From IMG/VR virus record IMGVR_UViG_3300046168_000012, positions 1-36,575 of that record: DNA of 36,575 bases. One strand, given 5' to 3'. Positions within the stretch are counted from its first letter, which is position 1. Every line of letters starts with the position of its first letter. Origin of the DNA: a virus. This document shows, piece after piece, positions 7,991 through 15,033 of the stretch. The position numbers and the translations under genes are program-made. A model generated the notes under the pieces. The model did not search any database and had not been told where the DNA came from. It saw only the letters and a program-made list of their open reading frames with translations.

Positions 7991-8722
7991 TTAAAGGGTT
8001 TTGTTAATAAAATATTGTGTAGGATCAAAGCCTTCAGACTTATAAAATAACTCATAAGCCTGTACTGCTCTTTCGACTTTGTCCTTACCACGTTCGTAAA
8101 ATTCTGGTGAGCAGTCAAATATACCTATTTGATGTGTATTTTTATCTATAACAATAAAAATCATTTCATAACCAAATAGTTTACTATAAATATAAGCTTG
8201 ACTATCGTAATTGTACTTGGATGCTGAATATCTAAATTTATTAAGATCTGCTGTCGTCTTTAAATCAATGATCAGCTTTTCATTGTGGTTTATTATATCT
8301 GCCTTACCTTTCCATAGTTGACCTTCAAGCTCTGTTATACCTGGTGTTTCATATTCTGTGTTTGTATCACGTATCAAGCCTTTACATATATCATTAGCTA
8401 ACATTTTTTCTGTCATTAACTCTATTGTATCAACTTCGTGTTGCAATAAACATAGTTCGCCACCTGATATCTCTTTGTATGCTTTAGTATTTCTAGTTGT
8501 TGCTTCTATTATCTTAAACTTATTAAGCTTTTCTGGCTCTAATATAGCTGTGTGAAAATATCCGCCAACTAGAAAAGCAGGTCGCGGTGCTTGCTGCTTT
8601 CCTAAAGCCAAAGGATTTGTAAGCAAAGTACTGATGTCAGAATTACTTAGATATTTCTTACCGAAAGATCCATAATAATGCTCGTCATCACGTAGCTTTT
8701 CAATTGCTTTTTCTTTGTTCAT
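7991..8722 (-). CDS. PDDEXK exonuclease-like protein (RecE/DUF3799 type)
   Basis: 243 aa. Motifs in order: SNSDISTLLTNPLAL near the N-terminus, FLVGGYFHTAILEP (conserved Gly/His block), then GKADIINHNEKLIIDLKTTA, giving the D ... DxK catalytic pair, and KYNYDSQAYIYSKLFG, the conserved QxxxY helix. This is the pattern of RecE/Cas4-like 5'-3' exonucleases. It lies 1 nt downstream of the ERF annealing gene, the classic exonuclease plus annealing-protein recombination pair. The length fits the nuclease domain alone. Confidence 0.85.
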   Translation of the reverse strand: MNKEKAIEKLRDDEHYYGSFGKKYLSNSDISTLLTNPLALGKQQAPRPAFLVGGYFHTAILEPEKLNKFKIIEATTRNTKAYKEISGGELCLLQHEVDTIELMTEKMLANDICKGLIRDTNTEYETPGITELEGQLWKGKADIINHNEKLIIDLKTTADLNKFRYSASKYNYDSQAYIYSKLFGYEMIFIVIDKNTHQIGIFDCSPEFYERGKDKVERAVQAYELFYKSEGFDPTQYFINKTL

Positions 8723-8723
8723 A

Positions 8724-9272
8724 TTATAGTGTATTTAGTGCGCCTTCTACTTCTTGAGAAAGAGCATACTTGGCTTTAATAGCCGATACTTTACCACCTG
8801 CTTTTATGTAGTCCTGGGCTTTACTAAAAGCTGGATCTTTTGTTGAGGTTAAAGTTGGTTTTTTTGGCGTAAATTTCTTTTTGCCATGATCATTTGTAGC
8901 GTCACTATCTGCAGTATCATCAATTAAGAATAAATTACCTAATGCGTATTTTTTAGCATACGAAGATGCTGAACCAAATTGCTGAGGTGTTTGCATGCCT
9001 TTTTGATTTAAGTCTACACCAACTATAGCTGTAGCTTGTATAGCATTTTCGCCATCGGATACAGTTGCAGTTGTTTGCATTATAGGCATATTGTGGTTAT
9101 CGATTAGTTCTTCATTAATCGTTACCGATACTCCTAATTCTAATAAAAAGGGTTTTGTTGCTTCTAGGATGTCTTCGGCTGATCTGAAGTTGTACTTGCC
9201 GAAGGAGTTAAATCTACTTTTTTTCGATTTGAACTTTGTTTGAATTGTCGCTAATTTTTCGTTTATAGTCAT
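8724..9272 (-). CDS. erf: ERF-family single-strand annealing protein
   Basis: 182 aa. Contains the ERF signature GSASSYAKKYALGNLFLIDD followed by an acidic TADSDATND, and the N-terminal KFKSKKSRFNSFGKYNFRSAEDI block. ERF proteins anneal complementary single strands during phage recombination and genome circularisation. A Lys/Thr-rich linker and a small C-terminal helical domain follow. It is first in the exonuclease/SSB/primase operon and is preceded by a promoter-like sequence. Confidence 0.9.
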   Translation of the reverse strand: MTINEKLATIQTKFKSKKSRFNSFGKYNFRSAEDILEATKPFLLELGVSVTINEELIDNHNMPIMQTTATVSDGENAIQATAIVGVDLNQKGMQTPQQFGSASSYAKKYALGNLFLIDDTADSDATNDHGKKKFTPKKPTLTSTKDPAFSKAQDYIKAGGKVSAIKAKYALSQEVEGALNTL

Positions 9273-9296
9273 TCGTTTGTGTTTAAATTGCTTATT

Positions 9297-9323
9297 ATTA
9301 TAATTACATGTTTAATTGTTTGT
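9297..9323 (-). promoter_or_regulatory. Promoter-like sequence upstream of erf
   Basis: On the minus strand a TATAAT hexamer (9297-9302) lies 25 nt before the erf start, with ACAAACAATTAA (9312-9323) upstream. The upstream box matches 9 of 12 positions of the repeated box found at 14-17.6 kb, but the spacing differs, so this is a weak relative or an unrelated host-type promoter. It sits in the 74-nt gap between the sigma-factor gene and erf. Confidence 0.35.
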
Positions 9324-9346
9324 TTACATTTTTCACTCTACTTAAC

Positions 9347-10108
9347 TTACACTATATCAAGTACTTGCGAGTGATCTACATTGTCTATTAGTTTTTGTAC
9401 AGCTTGTTTTTTTAGTTCAGAAACACGTACATAAGCGCTGACACCATTTATTTTTAAATGATCAGCTATTTCTCTTGCAGAGTGCTTATTACAATCTAAA
9501 CCGTAGCTTAGTCTTAATGCTTCATACTCATTATAGTTTAAATATTTTTGCATTAAACCTTTTAGATATACGTTAAGTAACTGTATATTGTAAGGTTCTG
9601 ATTTGTCGGCTATTTGATACATCATATTCTCTTCGTCATCGTTTGTAACTTGAGCGTCAATACTTAAAAATACAGAGTTAAAAAACAGTTCAACCATTTT
9701 TTTATCTTTAGGGTTTTTACGTATTTCATTTAGCTTATGCTCTGGTATACGCATATCGCCGCGAGCCATATCAATTCTACGTCTAATATTACCTTTAATT
9801 CTTTTACTAAAAAATGATTTTAATGTTTTCTCTATATCTTCTGATTCATTTAACATTTCCCAGTCAAGCTTATCTACAGCTTTAATTAAGCCTTCGTTAC
9901 CTATTTGAAGTAAGTCATTAATACTTAAAACACCTGACGCTTGTTGTGTAGTTGAAAACTTACGCGCTAGGTTTTCTACAAGAGGCATAAACTTAACGAT
10001 GAGTTGATCTCTACTGTATTCATTCCATGTTAAACCTTCCATGTTTGCTATAGAAGTCTTTACATCGTTTTTATATCTTATGTAGTTTTGTATGTTATAT
10101 TTTTTCAT
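9347..10108 (-). CDS. Phage RNA polymerase sigma factor, sigma-70 family
   Basis: 253 aa. Region 2 is visible as FMPLVENLARKF, LSINDLLQIGNEGLIKAVDK and KRIKGNIRRRI, which cover core-binding and -10 recognition helices. The C-terminal part (NEYEALRLSYGLD ... SAREIADHLKINGVSAYVRV) has the region-4 helix-turn-helix layout. It would redirect host RNA polymerase to phage promoters. The six copies of an unusual promoter element at 14.0-17.6 kb are obvious candidate targets, though nothing in the sequence proves the link. Confidence 0.85.
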   Translation of the reverse strand: MKKYNIQNYIRYKNDVKTSIANMEGLTWNEYSRDQLIVKFMPLVENLARKFSTTQQASGVLSINDLLQIGNEGLIKAVDKLDWEMLNESEDIEKTLKSFFSKRIKGNIRRRIDMARGDMRIPEHKLNEIRKNPKDKKMVELFFNSVFLSIDAQVTNDDEENMMYQIADKSEPYNIQLLNVYLKGLMQKYLNYNEYEALRLSYGLDCNKHSAREIADHLKINGVSAYVRVSELKKQAVQKLIDNVDHSQVLDIV

Positions 10109-10205
10109 ATTTTTCTAGCTTTTCAAATGCTTGTGACATTAGTTCGTTATCAGCGTAGTATATATTACCTATACTTGCCATCCATTCGTTAAAATCTTTA
10201 ATCAT
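10095..10205 (-). CDS. Very small overlapping gene, 36 aa
   Basis: Peptide beginning MIKDFNEWMASIGNIYYADN. The ATG overlaps the TGA of the upstream HTH gene (ATGA at 10202-10205), and the stop lies 14 nt inside the sigma-factor gene. This linked overlap suggests it is translated, perhaps mainly to couple the two larger genes. Function unknown. Confidence 0.5.
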   Translation of the reverse strand: MIKDFNEWMASIGNIYYADNELMSQAFEKLEKYEKI

Positions 10206-10816
10206 ATTTCTTGATTTAATATTGCTTTTTCTTTTCTTAAACAATCGTTTAAATTACGTTGTATAGTTCTAGTAGAACAGTTTAATAAACCAGCTATTCT
10301 ACCCCATGTTATTGTTTTACCCATATCGTTTAGATCTAGCATGCATTGATAAATTGCTTCACCATCTACACGACTAGATCTACCGATAAGCTTGCCAACG
10401 ATACTCATCTTTTCGTTAGCAGTTAATCCGCTATAGTCTTTAAATATTATCTTACGTATTTTGTTTACAGGTGGTTCGCCACCATTTTTAAACACATCAT
10501 CTATCATAGCTTGTAGCTTTTTATCACTTATAAAAAATGTTACAAAACCATTTTCTTTGTTAGCTATAAATTCATATACATGCGTAGGTAATAAACCTCT
10601 ATCTTGATTAAGATAATATAAAACATAAAAATGCCACTTCAAAGATTTATATGTTGTAATCTTTGCTTTACTACGAAACAAATGATAACATTCATATGTA
10701 CCATCTTCATAGTAACTATACAATGAGGTTTCGATCGTAGGTTTATCATTAACAGGATCTTTCCTGTAATTTATTCTACGATCATTTAACCATTTTATGT
10801 TTCTGTCTTGTGACAT
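10202..10816 (-). CDS. Helix-turn-helix DNA-binding protein
   Basis: 204 aa. The C-terminal 45 residues contain ITWGRIAGLLNCSTRTIQRN, a clear helix-turn-helix with a recognition helix STRTIQRNL. The N-terminal region is rich in aromatic residues and not recognised. It may be a transcriptional regulator or a replication initiator. Its start overlaps the TAA of the upstream 41-aa gene (TAATG), and its stop overlaps the next start, so it is embedded in a coupled operon just before the sigma factor. Confidence 0.65.
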   Translation of the reverse strand: MSQDRNIKWLNDRRINYRKDPVNDKPTIETSLYSYYEDGTYECYHLFRSKAKITTYKSLKWHFYVLYYLNQDRGLLPTHVYEFIANKENGFVTFFISDKKLQAMIDDVFKNGGEPPVNKIRKIIFKDYSGLTANEKMSIVGKLIGRSSRVDGEAIYQCMLDLNDMGKTITWGRIAGLLNCSTRTIQRNLNDCLRKEKAILNQEI

Positions 10817-10941
10817 TAGCTATTTACTTTAATACCTTTACGGGCTTTTGTCACCCTTGGTTTAATAAAATTTTTAATTTTAGTTCTTGTGTTAAAAACA
10901 TCTGTTTCAACTAAATGTTTGTATAATTTTCTTCTTGTCAT
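10816..10941 (-). CDS. Small basic protein, 41 aa
   Basis: Begins MTRRKLYKHLVETDVFNTRT and ends with KARKGIKVNS; about one quarter Lys/Arg. It starts 35 nt inside the end of the upstream gene in another frame, and its TAA overlaps the ATG of the HTH gene (TAATG). It fills what would otherwise be a 90-nt gap. Possibly nucleic-acid binding; function unknown. Confidence 0.6.
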   Translation of the reverse strand: MTRRKLYKHLVETDVFNTRTKIKNFIKPRVTKARKGIKVNS

Positions 10942-11425
10942 CTGGTCTAAATATTAATTGTTCATCTTTTGCGGCTATTGTATACTTTTCTTGCTCATAA
11001 TAATTCCAATAAGCTGTAATGCTACAACCTGGAACCTTATATTGTTCAGGCATACACTGTGGAGGCTCGTTAAATTCACCGCCTAACGGCATGCCAACAG
11101 GACAATTTTTTAGTGCATCAAAACATTTTTTTATACTTAAATGTGTCTTTTTGTAACGCTTAGTATATTCGTTGCCTAGCGCCAACATATGATGAAACAA
11201 CCAGTAGTATTGTTTACTGTTTTGCCTACACCATATAGTTGACGGGTGATTATAATGCGCTTTCTTGTAAGGTACGTAATCATTATCATAATTGCATTCT
11301 TCTGCATAATGATGATGTGCCGTACAAAGCATTTGGGCTGATTCTAAGATCATTTTAACCACGTGCTTGTTGTATTGTATCTGCGCAGCTTTTATAGGGT
11401 CTGAGTCTAAATAAAATATATTCAT
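10907..11425 (-). CDS. Conserved phage protein, possible DNA glycosylase relative
   Basis: 172 aa, rich in His, Tyr and Cys. Its opening MNIFYLDSDPIKAAQIQYNK followed by HVVKMILESAQMLCTAHH is an arrangement I associate with widespread phage proteins sometimes annotated as pyrimidine-dimer glycosylase-like; the resemblance to T4 DenV is weak and may not hold. Conserved-looking blocks include WCRQNSKQYYWLFHHMLALG and PPQCMPEQYK. A DNA-repair role next to DNA ligase would make sense but is not shown. Confidence 0.6.
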   Translation of the reverse strand: MNIFYLDSDPIKAAQIQYNKHVVKMILESAQMLCTAHHHYAEECNYDNDYVPYKKAHYNHPSTIWCRQNSKQYYWLFHHMLALGNEYTKRYKKTHLSIKKCFDALKNCPVGMPLGGEFNEPPQCMPEQYKVPGCSITAYWNYYEQEKYTIAAKDEQLIFRPDDKKKIIQTFS

Positions 11426-11532
11426 TAGTATCTTCGTTTGCTTATTCTGTTATAATGAGCATCTAATAATAAGTGTACTACTTCTTCGCTTATCATGTTG
11501 TCGTTATATAATTGGTATATTAACTTACTCAT
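11425..11532 (-). CDS. Very small gene after DNA ligase, 35 aa
   Basis: MSKLIYQLYNDNMISEEVVH and a basic C-terminus (NRISKRRY). A longer upstream ATG exists in the frame, but the start at 11530-11532 overlaps the ligase stop by 8 nt, the pattern used throughout this arm, so I prefer it. Its TAA overlaps the next ATG at 11425 (TAATG). Function unknown. Confidence 0.55.
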   Translation of the reverse strand: MSKLIYQLYNDNMISEEVVHLLLDAHYNRISKRRY

Positions 11533-12367
11533 AGTTGCGTAAACATTTAAACATTGGGTGTCTGTAGTTACCTGATTTAGTACGTTCGAAGTACGTGAAA
11601 GTAGCAACTTCACCTATGTAATCGTGAATATTATCTTGAATTTTAGCTAGATCTTTGTAAGTAAATCCTTTACCTGGAGGACAACCAAACTCTACACCTT
11701 CTTCGTCTTGCATTAAGAACTTGCCTAGTGTACCTTTACGTTTGCCTTTACCTGCTTCGTAACCTACAATAACAGCTTCTGCATCATGAAAGTCTTTGAA
11801 TTTTTGCAAGTTGTAAGATCTCTTGCATTGATATGGAGCATCTAAACGTAATATAGAGCCTTCGTAGCCTTTTTCTAAGAAACTCTGGTGTTTCATGTTA
11901 GCATGACCGTTAGATGTAACTTGCCATGTTGGAACGTATCTAACACAATAAGAATAAAAGTCACTTACACTTAAGTTAGACATTCTACGTGAATACGGTT
12001 CATTGCCGTGAGCATAATCATAACAATGAAATTGCACTAGTTTTTTAGCTTTAGAACGCATATAACTAGTTGGTTTTTGAGTTCTAACTAGAGATATAAT
12101 TTGTTCGAAGTCATCGCGTAAATCATGGTTGTACAATTCACCGTCAAGTATCATATCAGGGTGCATGTCAAACCAAGGTTTAAGATCTTTTAGTATATGT
12201 CTTATATTGAGCCAAGGTTTTCCTGTTCTTGAATAAGCTATTACTTTTCCTGTTTCGTCGAGTTGTATCAAGCACCTTACACCGTCTAGTTTTGGTTGCA
12301 TAAACACTTTCTCGGACCAGTCGACATCTTTATTGCCTACTTTGTATGCGAGCATTGGTTTTATCAT
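11525..12367 (-). CDS. ATP-dependent DNA ligase
   Basis: 280 aa, a compact phage-type ligase that seals nicks during replication and repair. Motif I is PKLDGVR with the adenylated lysine K26; motif III is DGELY (E77); motif IV is EGSILR (near 169-174); motif V lies around LQKFKDF (K189/K191). The OB-fold part continues with VGYEAGKGKRKGTLG. No extra domains are present. It ends 8 nt inside the next small gene. Confidence 0.93.
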   Translation of the reverse strand: MIKPMLAYKVGNKDVDWSEKVFMQPKLDGVRCLIQLDETGKVIAYSRTGKPWLNIRHILKDLKPWFDMHPDMILDGELYNHDLRDDFEQIISLVRTQKPTSYMRSKAKKLVQFHCYDYAHGNEPYSRRMSNLSVSDFYSYCVRYVPTWQVTSNGHANMKHQSFLEKGYEGSILRLDAPYQCKRSYNLQKFKDFHDAEAVIVGYEAGKGKRKGTLGKFLMQDEEGVEFGCPPGKGFTYKDLAKIQDNIHDYIGEVATFTYFERTKSGNYRHPMFKCLRNYE

Positions 12368-12613
12368 TTATTTATAATTTTTAAGTTTATTTTCTATTAT
12401 TTTTATTTTTTGTTGTAATTCTGTGCATTTTTCATAGTTTTCGCGTTGTAACTCAAAATCTAGTTGAGTCATTGTTGAAGCTAATTCTGCAAGTAAATCT
12501 TCTTCACTATTAGAGCTAGTTGGTATCACAAATGTATCCGCATGGTACATTAACTCTGATAAAACTAACTCAGCAACACGCTGTGATATTTGTTCTATTT
12601 CTTTTTCAGTCAT
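12368..12613 (-). CDS. Hypothetical coiled-coil protein
   Basis: 81 aa, acidic and helical: MTEKEIEQISQRVAELVLSE at the start and a probable coiled coil in FELQRENYEKCTELQQKIKI. It overlaps the upstream gene by 8 nt and abuts the ligase start. No family recognised. Confidence 0.7.
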   Translation of the reverse strand: MTEKEIEQISQRVAELVLSELMYHADTFVIPTSSNSEEDLLAELASTMTQLDFELQRENYEKCTELQQKIKIIENKLKNYK

Positions 12614-13058
12614 TTATACTAAATTTATTATATTCTGTTTTAGGGTTTTCATATTTCTCTATAATTTTATGTATAGGTAATACAAATACATTTTTACCTT
12701 CATATTGATTGTAACAACTAACCCAAACGTCTGGTTTACCTGTCCATATTATATAAGTGTATTGATGATCAATACTTTCAACACTTGGGTATAAATACTG
12801 AGAGTTATAGTGAAAGTCTTTAACAAGATGAGACGCTATTCTAGACGGATCACCAAAGTTAGTAAAACCTTGATCGTCTTGCATGTGTTTAACCCATTTT
12901 GCTATCATTACACCTTGCCATTCAGGATAACCGTCATGATGTAAATACATATTTACATAGCTATTGTCAGCTATTTCAGATGGATTAATTGCAAAGCCAT
13001 CAACGTACTTAGATGAAATATCTCTAGGTACTACCATTGTTAAATTTCTAGTGCTCAT
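12606..13058 (-). CDS. Hypothetical protein, 150 aa
   Basis: Begins MSTRNLTMVVPRDISSKYVD; aromatic-rich, with features such as YPEWQGVMIAKWVKHMQDD and YIIWTGKPDVWVSCYNQYEG. Similar small proteins beginning with an MVV segment occur in phages, but I cannot name a family. It overlaps its neighbours by 8 and 11 nt on the two sides. Confidence 0.7.
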   Translation of the reverse strand: MSTRNLTMVVPRDISSKYVDGFAINPSEIADNSYVNMYLHHDGYPEWQGVMIAKWVKHMQDDQGFTNFGDPSRIASHLVKDFHYNSQYLYPSVESIDHQYTYIIWTGKPDVWVSCYNQYEGKNVFVLPIHKIIEKYENPKTEYNKFSIND

Positions 13059-13245
13059 ATTCTTCTATTATTAAGTCAATATCAATATCAAGTGATTTAA
13101 TTTCATCACCCATTTCTTTAAATTCTTTAAGCGCTCTTATTTCATAGCTGCTTAATTCATCGCACTCGCCATCTTGAATAGCGTTTATGCAATCTCTTAT
13201 ATCTCTAACGGTATTTTCAAACCGACAATAACTCATATTTGCCAT
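13048..13245 (-). CDS. Conserved small phage protein (MSYCRFENT-type)
   Basis: 65 aa opening MANMSYCRFENTVRDIRDCI, a start I recognise from many small uncharacterised phage proteins, then acidic and helical (EFKEMGDEIKSLDIDIDL). The TAA of the upstream gene overlaps its ATG at 13245. Function unknown. Confidence 0.75.
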   Translation of the reverse strand: MANMSYCRFENTVRDIRDCINAIQDGECDELSSYEIRALKEFKEMGDEIKSLDIDIDLIIEEYEH

Positions 13246-13760
13246 TATTCTTCTTCATCTTTAGTGTAACCTTCTTCTATTAGCTCATCTTCAACTTCTT
13301 GTATCATATCATTTATATAATCTTCCCAAGCTTGCATAATACCATCTTCTACATATTGACTATCTATATCATCTACATATATCATATCGTTATAACCATC
13401 TGTTATAGCTTGATACAAAACATCGCCAAGATCGCTTTCATAGTAGTATACATCTTCGTTGATACAAATATTTCTGCCATCGCCACTTGTAGCTACCCAT
13501 ACTTCATAGCCATCAGCTGTGGTTTCACAGTATATACTATAGTCTGGTGTATTGTTCCAGTTATCTGTTAGCTGAAAATCGTAGTGTTTTTGTATTACTC
13601 TTAAAGCTTCATCGTGTTCAATATCAAATCTTACACCACGTGCTTCTAATCTTTCATCGATTAGTTCTTCTGTTATTAGTTTTTTATTTACCATTTTTTT
13701 ATCATTTTTATATTTTTCTTCTTCTTGCATTTCATGCCATTTTTTTACTGAATCACTCAT
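13245..13760 (-). CDS. Hypothetical very acidic protein
   Basis: 171 aa with a strongly acidic C-terminal half (VEDELIEEGYTKDEEE). The middle is beta-rich (SIYCETTADGYEVWVATSGD). The charge could suggest a DNA mimic or a binding partner of basic proteins, but this is a composition argument only. It overlaps the upstream gene by 8 nt. Confidence 0.7.
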   Translation of the reverse strand: MSDSVKKWHEMQEEEKYKNDKKMVNKKLITEELIDERLEARGVRFDIEHDEALRVIQKHYDFQLTDNWNNTPDYSIYCETTADGYEVWVATSGDGRNICINEDVYYYESDLGDVLYQAITDGYNDMIYVDDIDSQYVEDGIMQAWEDYINDMIQEVEDELIEEGYTKDEEE

Positions 13761-14004
13761 AGTCTTTAGATATTAAAATGTTATCACCATATTTAAAATC
13801 CCATGCAGAAACTTTCATAAATTCAAGGTTGGAAAATGTATATAACGAGCTAACGTCACTAATTTTTAATTCATTGTAAAATGTAGTGCTTGAAAATGCT
13901 TCAACTATACTGTCGATAGAAGCTTTGTATTTGTCGTTTTCAGAGGAATGTAATGCCTCTTTGATCTCAGGCTTTAGCCTTTCGTAAATTGTAAGTCTTG
14001 TCAT
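13753..14004 (-). CDS. Hypothetical protein driven by promoter element 1
   Basis: 83 aa beginning MTRLTIYERLKPEIKEALHS. No family recognised. Only 10 nt separate the -10-like TAATAT of the repeated promoter element from the ATG, so the transcript probably has almost no leader. Confidence 0.7.
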   Translation of the reverse strand: MTRLTIYERLKPEIKEALHSSENDKYKASIDSIVEAFSSTTFYNELKISDVSSLYTFSNLEFMKVSAWDFKYGDNILISKDYE

Positions 14005-14013
14005 TGTTTTTAT

Positions 14014-14046
14014 TATATTATCTGTTAGTGTTTGTATTTTGTTTGT
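14014..14046 (-). promoter_or_regulatory. Repeated promoter element, copy 1
   Basis: Minus-strand 33-bp unit: ACAAACAAAATA, 9 variable bases, ACAGATAATATA. Both boxes match the consensus exactly. It lies just upstream of the gene at 13753-14004. TAATAT resembles a -10 box, but there is no TTGACA at the normal distance, which suggests a sigma factor with unusual -35 preference. Confidence 0.8.
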
Positions 14047-14049
14047 AAA

Positions 14050-14238
14050 TTAGTAGCCATTAATACCTTCGTCTTCAATTATAGCTTCTACATCTTGCCA
14101 ATGATACCAGTCCATTTCTAGCTCTGTCATTGTTTGCTTGATCTCATTTACTTTCTTTTGTTTGCCATTTCTATCACCGACCATATAGCCGCCAACAAAT
14201 AGCACGCACGCTAATGCGATTACTTTTTTTCTGTTCAT
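14050..14238 (-). CDS. Small membrane-anchored protein
   Basis: 62 aa: a short basic N-terminus (MNRKK), one hydrophobic segment (VIALACVLFVGGYMVG), then an acidic soluble part with EMDWYHWQDVEAIIEDEG. Predicted single-pass inner-membrane protein with most of the chain on one side. It lies directly downstream of the tmRNA-like RNA, with no own promoter element. Confidence 0.7.
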   Translation of the reverse strand: MNRKKVIALACVLFVGGYMVGDRNGKQKKVNEIKQTMTELEMDWYHWQDVEAIIEDEGINGY

Positions 14239-14260
14239 AGTTTATGTATTTAAAAATTAG

Positions 14261-14339
14261 TGGAGGTGGACAGAATCGAACTGTCTTCCGTAGTAATTCC
14301 TTTGCAGGCTTTTTACTACGTCAAAACCATATCACCCCC
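14261..14339 (-). ncRNA. tmRNA-like tRNA domain without mRNA-like domain
   Basis: 79 nt that fold as acceptor stem GGGGGTG/CACCTCC (7 bp, one G-U), a D-loop-like segment ATATGGTTTTGAC with no D stem, an 8-bp stem CGTAGTAA/TTACTACG closed by 16 nt (with CCT/AGG able to pair inside), a GAA linker, then a T arm GACAG-TTCGATT-CTGTC and discriminator A. CCA is not encoded. The order GGGGxTGAT, GGTTTTGAC, long stem instead of anticodon arm, then GGA and T arm is that of tmRNA rather than tRNA. The mRNA-like and pseudoknot regions, normally about 300 nt inside the long stem, are absent. A divergent tRNA-Cys (GCA lies in the loop) is the alternative, but no proper D or anticodon stem forms. Confidence 0.55.
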
Positions 14340-14341
14340 AT

Positions 14342-14422
14342 ATACCACCTGTCACTACGACTGGCTTTGTACAACTGATACCTTAAGGAAGCCAAGGCGT
14401 CGATTTACTGTTAGGGTGGTAT
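14342..14422 (-). ncRNA. Structured RNA segment adjoining the tmRNA-like RNA
   Basis: An 8-bp perfect pairing ATACCACC (14415-14422) with GGTGGTAT (14342-14349) encloses 65 nt. Inside, CGAC/GTCG and TGGCTT/AAGCCA can pair in nested order around a CCTTAAGG palindrome. The unit ends 2 nt before the acceptor stem of the tmRNA-like RNA, so both are likely part of one transcript. No open reading frame of note occupies it on the minus strand. The fold is from hand pairing only. Confidence 0.4.
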
Positions 14423-14619
14423 TGCTAGCTATTCACTTATGTATAAACTTGACAACAATGCTTTCGCTTGACAACAATGTTTATCTAATTAAGCTACTCG
14501 TCTAGCTAAGCTAGGGTAATAACTATTGAGTGTTTTTAGTTAAAGCATTTGGACTCGGTAACCTGTTATTTATTCGCTTTTATACTTGCATTCTCACTCG
14601 CATTACTACTCGATACTAG
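14423..14619 (-). other. Non-coding stretch with short repeats
   Basis: No convincing gene on either strand. It holds two 13-bp direct copies of CTTGACAACAATG (plus-strand 14448-14460 and 14467-14479), a CTAGC/GCTAG inverted pair near 14502-14514, and several CGAGT words on the minus strand. It may be the 5' part of the structured transcript that ends at 14261. Confidence 0.35.
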
Positions 14620-14808
14620 CTATTTACGCCGCCAAGCTCTGTGCACTGATGCACTTACTTCTTGGCTAACGATTTGTATTGTATTACCTGTTTTGTGCTC
14701 GATAATAGGTACGTAAGAGTACGTTTGAGTTGTACTACATGAAACACATGTTTTATATCCTAATTCTAAGCGCACAGGGTGCACATTGTTGCCACATCTA
14801 CAATACAT
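14620..14808 (-). CDS. Small zinc-ribbon-like protein
   Basis: 62 aa: MYCRCGNN near the start and CVSC about 18 residues later form two Cys pairs spaced as in a zinc ribbon, although the first pair is CxC rather than CxxC. A beta-rich middle and a basic end (HRAWRRK) follow. Possibly a nucleic-acid- or RNA-polymerase-binding protein. Repeated promoter element 2 lies 25 nt upstream. Confidence 0.6.
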   Translation of the reverse strand: MYCRCGNNVHPVRLELGYKTCVSCSTTQTYSYVPIIEHKTGNTIQIVSQEVSASVHRAWRRK

Positions 14809-14833
14809 AGTTATTTATTTTATTTGTTACATA

Positions 14834-14866
14834 TATATTATCTGTTAGTAATATTATTTTGTTTGT
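14834..14866 (-). promoter_or_regulatory. Repeated promoter element, copy 2
   Basis: Exact match to ACAAACAAAATA, 9 bp, ACAGATAATATA on the minus strand, upstream of the zinc-ribbon gene. It lies inside the 3' end of the preceding gene, whose last codons and stop are formed by the element. Confidence 0.8.
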
Positions 14867-15032
14867 AAAGATATTCTATAGCTTTATCCATGACCATACT
14901 GTGTAGATCATTATAATCATCGCCGTTTACAGGCTGATCTGCTATTTGCCAAGCAACACTGTCATATAGTATTTCCCAGCAGTGATCCGCTACACCTTGT
15001 GCAATCAAATCTAGTTCTGACATTTTACTCAT
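14838..15032 (-). CDS. Hypothetical acidic protein, 64 aa
   Basis: Begins MSKMSELDLIAQGVADHCWE. Its last residues (KQNNITNR) are encoded by promoter element 2, so this tail is shared with the unrelated protein at 15883-16026 for DNA-level reasons. Function unknown. Confidence 0.65.
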   Translation of the reverse strand: MSKMSELDLIAQGVADHCWEILYDSVAWQIADQPVNGDDYNDLHSMVMDKAIEYLYKQNNITNR

Positions 15033-15033
15033 A

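Noticed and set aside
14261-14339. Attachment site (attP) derived from a host tmRNA/tRNA 3' end
   Set aside because: Both acceptor strands are present, not only a 3' segment, and no integrase gene was seen in the window; it remains possible only if one lies outside.
14260-14505. Plus-strand frame of 81 codons
   Set aside because: It is antisense to the tmRNA-like RNA and its flank; its start reads through the complement of the T arm, a well-known source of false proteins.
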